This document shows positions 11,639-18,513 of a DNA stretch of 64,000 nucleotides, in pieces. A model generated the notes under the pieces. That model was not told the origin of the DNA. It searched no databases and saw only the letters and a program-made list of their open reading frames with translations. Position 1 is the first letter of the stretch. Every line of letters starts with the position of its first letter. This stretch comes from RPQJ01 sp963744735 (GTDB taxonomy: Bacteria > Pseudomonadota > Gammaproteobacteria > Steroidobacterales > Steroidobacteraceae). The position numbers were made by a program, and so were the translations under genes. Where the stretch lies: positions 372,001 through 436,000 of the forward strand of contig CAVUVH010000034.1 of assembly GCA_963744735.1 (NCBI GenBank), read 5' to 3'.

Positions 11639-11654
11639 GGTGCCGGTGTTACGG
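11639..11654 (+). repeat. Left inverted repeat of the RAYT element
   Basis: GGTGCCGGTGTTACGG. It is exactly complementary, in reverse, to 12645-12660. The match weakens at both ends, so the unit is about 16 bases. Confidence 0.7.
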
Positions 11655-11669
11655 CTTGGCGTCGGCAAG

Positions 11670-12548
11670 TCACCGCCGGCCGTGCAACAGGTCGCTGATC
11701 GTCGACGGCGCGCGGTTCAGGTAACGGGCGACCTGCGACAGGTTCGCGGCGCCTTCGAGCAGCGCAAGTCGCGCGACCTCCGCGCGGGCCTGGACCAGGT
11801 GCGGACCTCGTCGCTTCGACCGCAGTACTTCCAGCGTCACGTCCTGTGCGCGCGCAACTTCCGCAGCGATGGCCTCCAGGTCGCGCGGCAACCGCGCGTC
11901 TCGCATGTCACGCACAGGCGTCGCCAGTGCGTCTGGCTCGGGCCCACCTGCCCGGGCTGGTCGTGGACGCGCCATTGGGCTCAACGCCTCCCGCTCCGCG
12001 GCGGCGGGCGCCTCGCTCATGAAGTGCCGATAGGCGGCGCGGGCCGCGTCGGCCGACGGTCCGAGCCTGTCGAGTACTGGTTCGACGCGCAACCAGCCCG
12101 GACCCGACGCCCCGAGGTAGACGCGATGGCTGCTCCAGCGATATTCGCCTGGATCGGCCACCATGCCCGCGCGAACCGGATTGAGGTGGACGTAGCGCAC
12201 GAGCGCGAGCAGGTAGCGATCCGCGTCGACCAGGCGCGCCCAGTAACGGCGCTCGAACAGGTGGCCAGTCGTCGGCACGGCCCGTTGTTTGGCCCGGGCG
12301 TAGCGGGAGGCGACGATGCGCATCACCGAGCCGAGCGGCGCCTCCGCGATCCGGATCGCCAGGTGAACGTGGTTCGTCATCCAGCAGTAGGCGAACAGGT
12401 TTGCGCCGTAGCGCTCGAGCGCGCCGGCCACGATGTCCTCGAAGCACAGGTAGTCGTAGCTACCGTCAAAGATGGATAGGCGATGGTTGCCTCGCAGCAC
12501 CGCGTGGTACAGGCCCCCGGGCACGTGAACGCGACGCTGGCGCGGCAT
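11670..12548 (-). CDS. REP-associated tyrosine transposase (Y1_Tnp/RAYT)
   Basis: Single-strand HUH nuclease of the kind that processes REP palindromes. An N-terminal Y1 domain starts PRQRRVHVPGGLYHAVLRGN, the HUH metal motif is NHVHL in WMTNHVHLAIRI, and the catalytic tyrosine is expected in LALVRYVHLNPVRAGMV. A C-terminal part (about residues 215-292) ends in a helix-turn-helix-like stretch, LSQVARYLNRAPSTISDLL, that resembles the DnaA/Trp-repressor-like tails of longer RAYTs. The frame is intact, length 292. It lies on the strand opposite to both neighbours and inside the 16-bp inverted repeat. Confidence 0.9.
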   Translation of the reverse strand: MPRQRRVHVPGGLYHAVLRGNHRLSIFDGSYDYLCFEDIVAGALERYGANLFAYCWMTNHVHLAIRIAEAPLGSVMRIVASRYARAKQRAVPTTGHLFERRYWARLVDADRYLLALVRYVHLNPVRAGMVADPGEYRWSSHRVYLGASGPGWLRVEPVLDRLGPSADAARAAYRHFMSEAPAAAEREALSPMARPRPARAGGPEPDALATPVRDMRDARLPRDLEAIAAEVARAQDVTLEVLRSKRRGPHLVQARAEVARLALLEGAANLSQVARYLNRAPSTISDLLHGRR

Positions 12549-12644
12549 CGGATGATCGTCGGCGCATGAACGATCGCCCGATCATCCTCGGCAGACGCGC
12601 CTGGCGCCTTGTACATTTCAGCCCGAGACGTACATTAACGGAAC

Positions 12645-12660
12645 CCGTAACACCGGCACC
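12645..12660 (-). repeat. Right inverted repeat of the RAYT element
   Basis: CCGTAACACCGGCACC, the reverse complement of 11639-11654. It ends only 3 bases before the ATG at 12664, in the place where that gene's ribosome site would normally be. Confidence 0.7.
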
Positions 12661-12663
12661 TTC

Positions 12664-13086
12664 ATGCAACTAGCCTGGCTCTCTCTGGCCATCGTCGCCA
12701 CGGTCGCCTACCACGTCGTCCTCAAGCTGACGCCGGCCGGCGCGAACCCGTTGCTGTCGCTGATGCTCACCTACGGCGCCGTCACGCTGGCGTTTGCGGG
12801 CGCACTCGCACTGGCGCCAGGAGACTTCGCCTGGCGCGAGGAAGTCCGTCACCTGAACTGGACCGCGATTGCGCTGGCACTGGCGATCATCGGCCTCGAC
12901 CTCGGCTTCATCCTGCTCTACCGCAGCGGGTTCGAGGTCAGCCTCGGCGCACTGGTCACGCAGACGGCAGCGGCCATGCTGCTGGTCGGGATCGGCGTGC
13001 TGGTGTTCCGCGAGAAGCTGAGCCTGTCGCACGGTTGCGGGATCTTGCTGTGCCTGGCGGGACTCTGGCTCGTAAACCGGCGCTGA
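12664..13086 (+). CDS. Small EamA-type membrane transporter (four helices)
   Basis: The 140-residue protein has four predicted membrane helices and matches one half of a drug/metabolite transporter: YRSGFEVSLGALVTQTAAAMLL and GVLVFREKLSLSHGCGILL are typical EamA segments. Such half-size proteins work as dimers. The substrate cannot be named. The frame is intact. The right repeat of the RAYT element touches the start, so the ribosome site is poor (GGCACC) and the native start could differ. Confidence 0.75.
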   Translation: MQLAWLSLAIVATVAYHVVLKLTPAGANPLLSLMLTYGAVTLAFAGALALAPGDFAWREEVRHLNWTAIALALAIIGLDLGFILLYRSGFEVSLGALVTQTAAAMLLVGIGVLVFREKLSLSHGCGILLCLAGLWLVNRR

Positions 13087-13113
13087 CCAGCGGGGTTGCG
13101 CCGCCCGCCAGCG

Positions 13114-13329
13114 TCATCCCGGCGGGTCGACGCCCGCGGCAGCGGCGCGCTCCTGCGCCTGTTCGGCGCGAATCCGTCGCACTGTCATCCAGATGAACGC
13201 GCTGACGACGGCCAGCATCAGCGCCATCAGCAACGCCATCTTCGGCCCGGCCAGGCGCCAGGCCTCGCGCAGTCCGAAGATCACGCCGATCGGCGTCGTA
13301 ACCAGCAGGATCGGGCGGGCGGTACGCAA
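13114..13329 (-). CDS. Small membrane protein of unknown function (71 residues)
   Basis: Begins MRTARPILLVTTPIGVIFGL. Two hydrophobic stretches (residues 8-20 and 28-48, ALLMALMLAVVSAFIWMTV) are followed by a charged Ala-rich tail. The frame is intact and it lies 6 bases after the stop of the next minus-strand gene, so the two are probably one transcript. I do not recognise the family. Confidence 0.55.
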   Translation of the reverse strand: MRTARPILLVTTPIGVIFGLREAWRLAGPKMALLMALMLAVVSAFIWMTVRRIRAEQAQERAAAAGVDPPG

Positions 13330-13335
13330 CGCGTC

Positions 13336-13650
13336 CTACCGCCCGTCCATGCGCACCCAGCCCGAGACCGGCATCGAGTCGAAGAACATCTGGATCCGGT
13401 GCAGCAGCCGGTTGTGGTCGGCCCAGGCGACCTGTTCGTCCAGCCGCTCCATGCGGTCGGCGTCGGTCGGGTCAGAGTCGAGCCCGACGACCAGCATCTC
13501 GGGCGGCGGGGTCCTGCCGCGCTTCTCGGCTTCCTCGACCAGCATCTGCTGCAGCCTTTCCCAGTAGCGCGGCGTGGGGAAGGCGCGGCCGCGCAGCCGG
13601 TGGTGATCCAGCAGACGACGGCCACGGCTCGTGAGCGTGCGAGACGGCAT
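13336..13650 (-). CDS. Uncharacterised soluble protein (104 residues)
   Basis: Starts MPSRTLTSRGRRLLDHHRLRG. The rest is hydrophilic with the conserved-looking segment PPPEMLVVGLDSDPTDADRMERLDEQVAWADHN broken up by helices. There is no signal peptide, cysteine or known motif. The frame is intact, and a small membrane-protein gene follows 6 bases downstream. I cannot assign a function. Confidence 0.5.
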   Translation of the reverse strand: MPSRTLTSRGRRLLDHHRLRGRAFPTPRYWERLQQMLVEEAEKRGRTPPPEMLVVGLDSDPTDADRMERLDEQVAWADHNRLLHRIQMFFDSMPVSGWVRMDGR

Positions 13651-13765
13651 GCGTGTGATTCCTCGCTGCAAGCGTAGCGGCTCTGCCGTCGCGTGCCCAT
13701 CCGTATCAGTCGGCACTCGAGGCAGTCCGCTATGCTGCCGCCTCCGACCCACAGGGAGACACGAC

Positions 13766-14140
13766 ATGACGGTGGCATTCTGGTGCGTGCTGGTGGCGGG
13801 CTTCCTGCCGTACGCCGGCACACTCACCGCGAAAATCGGCGGCGAGCGCTTCGACAACAGCAATCCGCGCGACTGGCTGGCGTCGCAGACCGGTTTCCGG
13901 CGCCGCGCCAACGCCGCGCAGCACAACAGTTTCGAGGCCTTTCCGCTGTTTGCCGCCGGTGTCGTCATCGCGCACCTGGCGGGCGCACCGCAGGCACGCA
14001 TCGACCTGCTCGCGATCGTCTTCGTGCTGGCGCGCCTGGCCTACATCGCCTGCTACCTGGCCGACCTGGCCAGCCTGCGCTCGCTCGCCTGGTTCGTCGG
14101 CATCGGCAGCGCAGTGGGCCTGTTCCTCGCGGCGGCGTGA
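13766..14140 (+). CDS. MAPEG-family membrane protein
   Basis: A four-helix membrane protein of 124 residues. MAPEG proteins include microsomal glutathione transferases; bacterial members of this short type are mostly uncharacterised. The family features RRRANAAQHNSFEAFPLFAAG (the conserved N-x-x-E-x-F/P region after helix 1) and ARLAYIACYLADLASLRSLAW (helix 3-4) are clear. The ATG is preceded by AGGGAG. The frame is intact. It ends 36 bases before the stop of the convergent rarD gene. Confidence 0.85.
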   Translation: MTVAFWCVLVAGFLPYAGTLTAKIGGERFDNSNPRDWLASQTGFRRRANAAQHNSFEAFPLFAAGVVIAHLAGAPQARIDLLAIVFVLARLAYIACYLADLASLRSLAWFVGIGSAVGLFLAAA

Positions 14141-14175
14141 CAGCGGCCGGCGTCCGTCGCTGCGCCGCGCGTCGC

Positions 14176-15111
14176 TCAGCGGCGGAAGTAAGGCATCTGC
14201 CGCCGGCTGCGCCAGAGGCCGTCGGCGGCGTACACGAGCAGCGCGGTCCAGATGAACAGGAAGCCGACGCCACGCTGCACGCTGAACGCCTCCTTGAAGA
14301 CCCACACCCCGAGCAGGAACTGCAGGGTCGGGCCGATGTATTGCACCAGCCCGACCGTCGACAGCGGAATCCGCCGCGCGCCGAAGGCAAACAGGGCGAG
14401 CGGCAGCGCAGTGATGAAGCCGCTTCCGAGCAGCAGGGCATTGATGCCGGTCGAGGCGTGGCCGAAGGCGGCGCTGCCCTGCCATTCGAGCCAGAGCAGG
14501 AATGCCGATCGAGAACGGCGCCAGCAGCAGGGTTTCGGTCGCCAGGCCCGGCACGGCCTCGACCTTGACCACTTTGCGGATCAGCCCGTAGCCGCCGAAG
14601 CTCGCGGCCAGGCATCAGCGCGATCCATGGCGGCCGGCCCGCGACGATGGCGAGGTACAGCACGCCCGCGGCCGCCAGGCCGACGGCGAACTTCTGCGCC
14701 GTGCTGAGCCGTTCGCCCAGCACCAGCACGCCGAGCACCACGTTGAGCAGCGGGATTGATGAAGTAACCGAGGCTCGCGTCGATCACGTGGCCATTGCCG
14801 ATCGACCAGACATAGATCAGCCAGTTGATGCTGATCAGCACCGCGGACCCCGTCAGGCGGTAGCGCGTCGACGGATTGGCCAGCGCCTCGCGCACCAGCC
14901 CCACCTCGCCGCGCAGCGCCAGCCAGCCGAACACCAGCACGCAGCACCACACGATCCGGTGCGCCATGATCTCGAGCGCCGGCAAGTGGCTGAGCGGCTT
15001 CAGGTATAGCGGCAATACTCCCCAGATCGAGAAGGCGCAGATGGCGGCCGCGAGGCCGATGCCGGCCTGCGCGGAGGGAAGGGCAGGGCTGGTCGGGGGC
15101 TGGCCGCGCAT
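14176..15111 (-). CDS. rarD: RarD-type EamA transporter (frame broken about three times)
   Basis: Ten-helix drug/metabolite transporter of the RarD (chloramphenicol-sensitive) group. The N-terminal half reads AICAFSIWGVLPLYLKPLSH, ALEIMAHRIVWCCV and NWLIYVWSIGNGHVIDASLGYFINP in pieces, and the C-terminal end reads STVGLVQYIGPTLQFLLGVW and then RSRRQMPYFRR before the TGA at 14176. Frame changes lie near 14755, 14610 and 14495. All family segments are present across them, so the gene is probably intact in the cell. The transported compound is unknown. Confidence 0.75.
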
Positions 15112-15217
15112 GGGGCGCGCATTGTGGCAAATCCCCGGCCGACCCGGGCGGCGGATAGCGGCGGGGTCGCGGTAATTGCGGAGCGTCAGGACGGCGCGGG
15201 ACAGGCAATCTCACGCC

Positions 15218-15600
15218 ATGGACACGCGTCTCGAGACCGGCCGGCTGCGCGCGCGAATGGCAGCACCATGCAGGTGATGGTCGGAAATCTATCTGCCGCG
15301 GACAGGGCCATGCCTGCGCGGCGGGGCATGGCCTATGCGCGGGATGCCGGGGGTTCCTGCGAGTACGCCGAGCGCCGGCTGGAGAAATGCCCCTACGGCG
15401 CGGAGAAACCGACCTGCGCCAGGTGCCCGATCCATTGCTACAAGCCGCATCCGCGGGAGTTTGCGCGACAGGTCATGCGCTATGCGGGGCCGCGCATGCT
15501 GCTGCGCCATCCGTGGCTCAGCCTGACTCACTTCGCCGACAAGGCTCGCCGGGTCGAGCACCCGATGGCGGCACGCCGCAGCCGGCGTGATGAAGGGTAA
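15218..15600 (+). CDS. Nitrous-oxide-stimulated promoter family protein (frame broken about three times)
   Basis: The C-terminal half is intact and diagnostic: ERRLEKCPYGAEKPTCARCP, then IHCYKPHPREFARQVMRYAG and PRMLLRHP. Removing one base near 15280, one near 15295 and one near 15356 restores the front half as MVEIYCRGQGHACAAGHGLC and CAGCRGFLEYAERR, so the cysteine-rich metal-binding pattern CRxxH...C..C...C..C is complete. The family is small and of unknown biochemical role; its name comes from a promoter study. The exact start (15218 or 15269) is uncertain. Confidence 0.7.
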
Positions 15601-15610
15601 GTCGGCGCGC

Positions 15611-15803
15611 TCAGGCCGCGCGGTAGGCCTGTTCGTCGAGCAGCAGGCGTGGGTCCTGCTCGTCCTTGAGGAAGCCATTCGCCGGACGCCACGGCGAGCG
15701 CCTCGCGCTTGCGTTCGAGCACCTTCGCGTCGACGTCGTCGACGAGTCGTGCACGCGGCGAGAGTTCCAGGCTGCGGTTGCGGTTGATCCAGCTTAAGTT
15801 CAT
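15611..15803 (-). CDS. Small unknown protein (about 64 residues, frame broken once)
   Basis: Starts MNLSWINRNRSLELSPRARL with a Lys/Arg/Glu-rich middle (DAKVLERKREALA). Near 15675 one base changes the frame, after which it reads NGFLKDEQDPRLLLDEQAYR and stops. The two parts fit as one small hydrophilic protein. It converges with the preceding plus-strand gene with a gap of 10 bases. I do not recognise it. Confidence 0.4.
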
Positions 15804-15966
15804 TTCGATGCTCTCCAGGGCACGTGCCTTACGGCTTGCCTGGATATGTGCATGGCCCGTGCCAAGCGCTGCGGCCCTGTGGTTTCGCGAGGCGCGGCGC
15901 GGATTGCGACATAACGGGAGCAGGCCGCTAGCTTGAGGTGTCAGGTTCCCCGACAGCGGCGGACGC

Positions 15967-16650
15967 CTACGGAGCGTCGAACCCCTTCATTCTGACAAAT
16001 TCTTCGATCGTCGCGCGTTCGGTACGCAGCGTGTTGATGGGCTGCGTCGTGTCCGCGTAGCCGAGCGCCATGCCGGAAAACAGCATGAGGTTCGCAGGTG
16101 CGTCGAGTTGCTTCTGTACGGTAGCCGACACAAGCGACCAGATCTCCTGCGCGCACGTGTGCAGGCCGTGCTCGCGCGCGAGCAGCATCACCGTCTGCAT
16201 GTACATGCCGACGTCCGACCACTGCGGCGGTCCGAGGCTGCGGTCGAGGTAGAAAAACAGGCCGACTGGTGCGCCGAAGAAATCGTAGTTGCGCGCGAGC
16301 TGCAGCAGTCGCGCGAGCTTGTCTTCGCGTGGTATGCCGAGAGTCGCGTACAGGTCTTCGCCGGCCTTGAACCGGCGCGTGCGGTAGGGCTCGCCCAGGC
16401 CCGGCGGGTAGATGTCGTATTCCTGCGTGCCGTCGCCGCGCGGGTTCGCCATGACCTGCGCGCGCACGGCCGACTTCAGTTCGGCGAGTGGTTCACCCGT
16501 CAGCGCGTACACCCACCACGGCTGCAGGTTGCCGCCGGAAGGCGTGCGCCGGGCGGCGTCCAGGATCGCGCGCACTGTGTCGCCGGGGACCGGCGTATCG
16601 AGAAACGCACGGCAGCTCATGCGGCTGGCAACGGCTTCACTCACGTTCAC
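15967..16650 (-). CDS. Nitroreductase-family FMN oxidoreductase
   Basis: NAD(P)H-dependent flavoprotein that reduces nitro or quinone compounds. It starts with GTG at 16650 (VNVSEAVASRMSCRAF). The FMN-binding pattern SRMSCRAFLD and RRTPSGGNLQPWWVYALTG are at the N terminus, and VGMYMQTVMLLAREHGLHTC and the glycine-rich tail LFSGMALGYAD are at the C-terminal side. The length of 227 residues is normal and the frame is intact. A later ATG at residue 11 would cut the first conserved arginine helix, so the GTG is preferred. It is divergent from apt. Confidence 0.9.
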   Translation of the reverse strand: MNVSEAVASRMSCRAFLDTPVPGDTVRAILDAARRTPSGGNLQPWWVYALTGEPLAELKSAVRAQVMANPRGDGTQEYDIYPPGLGEPYRTRRFKAGEDLYATLGIPREDKLARLLQLARNYDFFGAPVGLFFYLDRSLGPPQWSDVGMYMQTVMLLAREHGLHTCAQEIWSLVSATVQKQLDAPANLMLFSGMALGYADTTQPINTLRTERATIEEFVRMKGFDAP

Positions 16651-16764
16651 TGGTGTACCTCCGGCGCGGCGGGCGATTCTGCCAGAAGCCGGACGCTGCG
16701 GTTTGACCGTGTCGCGGCAGCGGCGGTTTTTCGCTACCCTGCCGACGCGTTGGCCGAGGTGCGC

Positions 16765-17272
16765 ATGCAGGACCTGAAGCAGTTCGTCGTCGATATCCCT
16801 GATTTCCCGCAACCGGGCATCCTGTTCCGGGACATCAGCCCGCTGCTGCGCCGGCATTTCGCCGCGACGATCGAGTCGATCGAGCGACTGTTCACCGACG
16901 CGGAGTGGCAGTCGGTGGACGCAGTCGCCGGCATCGAATCGCGCGGGTTCATCCTTGCAGCGGCCCTGGCCGAGCGCCGCGGCAAGGGCTTCGTGCCCAT
17001 CCGCAAGAAGGGCAAGCTGCCGCCACCGGTGGTCGATATCGCCTACGACCTCGAATACGGCACCGGCGTGCTCGAGATGCAGGCCGGGCAGGGCCGGTTG
17101 CTGCTCATCGACGACGTGCTCGCGACCGGCGGCACGCTGACGGCGTCGGCGGCACTCAGTCGCCAGGCGGGGTACGTCGTGCAGGGCGTCGGCGTTGCTG
17201 ATCGACATCGGCATCGCGCCGGGCTTCCAGTGCGAGCAGCACACGCCACGCGTCGTCCTGCGCTACGGCTGA
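16765..17272 (+). CDS. apt: Adenine phosphoribosyltransferase (frame broken once)
   Basis: Salvages adenine with PRPP to give AMP in the cytoplasm. It starts MQDLKQFVVDIPDFPQPGI. The FPQPGILFRDISPLL segment and the PRPP-binding loop LLLIDDVLATGGTLTASAAL are clear. Near 17198 a T is doubled (GGCGTTGCTG for GGCGTGCTG); removing it gives VGVLIDIGIAPGFQCEQHTP and the stop at 17272, for 168 residues. This is a housekeeping gene with every motif present, so a sequence error is likely. The MFS gene starts 3 bases later. Confidence 0.9.
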
Positions 17273-17275
17273 CCC

Positions 17276-18513
17276 TTGACCCACGCCGGCACGCTGCATC
17301 CTCCGCGCCGGGCGGCGCTCGCGTTCATCTTCGTCACCGTGATGCTCGACATGCTCGCGCTGGGCATGGTCGTGCCGGTCCTGCCGCACCTGATCGAGGA
17401 CTTTCTCGGCGGCGACACGCCCCGCGCCGCGCTGCTGGTCGGCTATTTCGGCACGGTCTGGGCGCTGATGCAGTTCTTCTCCATGCCGGTCATGGGCGCG
17501 CTGTCCGACCGCTTCGGCCGCCGGCCGGTGATCCTGCTGTCCAACCTCGGGCTCGGCCTCGACTATGTGCTGATGGCGCTCGCGCCGAATCTCTGGTGGC
17601 TCTTCGTCGGCCGCCTGGTCTCGGGCGTGACGGCCGCCAGCATCAGCACGGCGATGGCCTACGTCGCCGACGTCACGCCGGCGGAGCGGCGCGCGCAGAG
17701 CTATGGCCTGATCGGCGTGGCGTTCGGCATCGGCTTCGTGCTGGGTCCCGCGGCCGGCGGCCTGCTCGGCTCGATCGATCCGCACCTGCCGTTCTGGGCG
17801 GCTGCGGCCTTCAGCCTGGCCAACGCGGCGTACGGATTCTTCGTGCTGCCGGAATCGCTGCCGCCGGCGCGGCGGCGGCCGTTCGCCTGGCGGCGCGCGA
17901 ACCCGGTCGGGCTCGCTGCGCTTCCTGCGCGCTCACCCGGAGGTGTCCGGCCTCGCCGTGGCGTCGTTCCTCAGCAATCTCTCGCACGCCGTGCTGCCGG
18001 CCGTGTTCGTGCTGTTTGCGGCGCTACGCCTACGGCTGGGGCGAAAAGGAAGTCGGGCTGGCGCTGGCCGGCGTCGGCATCACCTCCGCCCTGGTGCAGG
18101 GCATGCTGGTGGGTCCGCTGGTGCGCCGCTTCGGTGAGCGACACGTCATGATCGCGGGACTGCTGGCGGGCACCGTCGGCTTCGTGATGTATGCGCTGGC
18201 GCCCAGCGGGGCGTGGTTCCTGGCGGCCATCCCGGTCGTCGGCCTGTGGGGACTGACGGGACCCGCGTCACAGGGCATCATGACCGCGGCCGTGGCGCCT
18301 TCGGCGCAGGGCGAATTGCAGGGGGCCATGGGCAGCCTGGCAGGAATCTCGACGATGATCGGACCGACCTTGTTTGCCAGCGTGTTCGCGTACTCGATCC
18401 GTGACGGCTCGGCCTTGCAGTTTCCCGGCGCGGCCTATGCGCTGGCCGCGCTGCTGCTGGCCGTCGCGGCACTGATCGCGGAACGCGCGACCCGCCGGCG
18501 GAGTCCGCTGTGA
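17276..18513 (+). CDS. MFS exporter of the TetA/TCR type (frame broken twice)
   Basis: Twelve-helix major facilitator. The signature GALSDRFGRRPVILLSNLGL between helices 2 and 3 and RLVSGVTAASISTAMAYVAD in helix 5 place it with the Tet-like drug exporters, although the substrate cannot be told. The frame changes near 17915 and near 18025, and helices 7-12 (YAYGWGEKEVGLALAGVGIT onward) are complete. The start is a TTG at 17276 three bases after apt. The stop overlaps the glnE start (GTGA), so apt, this gene and glnE could be co-transcribed. Confidence 0.8.

Larger units (their letters stand above)
11639..12660. mobile_element. RAYT element bounded by a perfect 16-bp inverted repeat
   Basis: GGTGCCGGTGTTACGG at 11639-11654 and its exact reverse complement CCGTAACACCGGCACC at 12645-12660 enclose one gene, a REP-associated tyrosine transposase. 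The left repeat starts 14 bases after the stop of the TolB/TPR gene, and the right one ends 3 bases before the ATG of the EamA gene, so the element fills the gap between two host genes. There is no obvious target-site duplication, as expected for IS200-like single-strand mechanisms. Confidence 0.6.

Noticed and set aside
14176..15111. rarD, waaA, ndvB and others as true pseudogenes
   Set aside because: The breaks are single-base and all conserved motifs survive on both sides, also in essential genes. That is the signature of sequence errors and not of decay.
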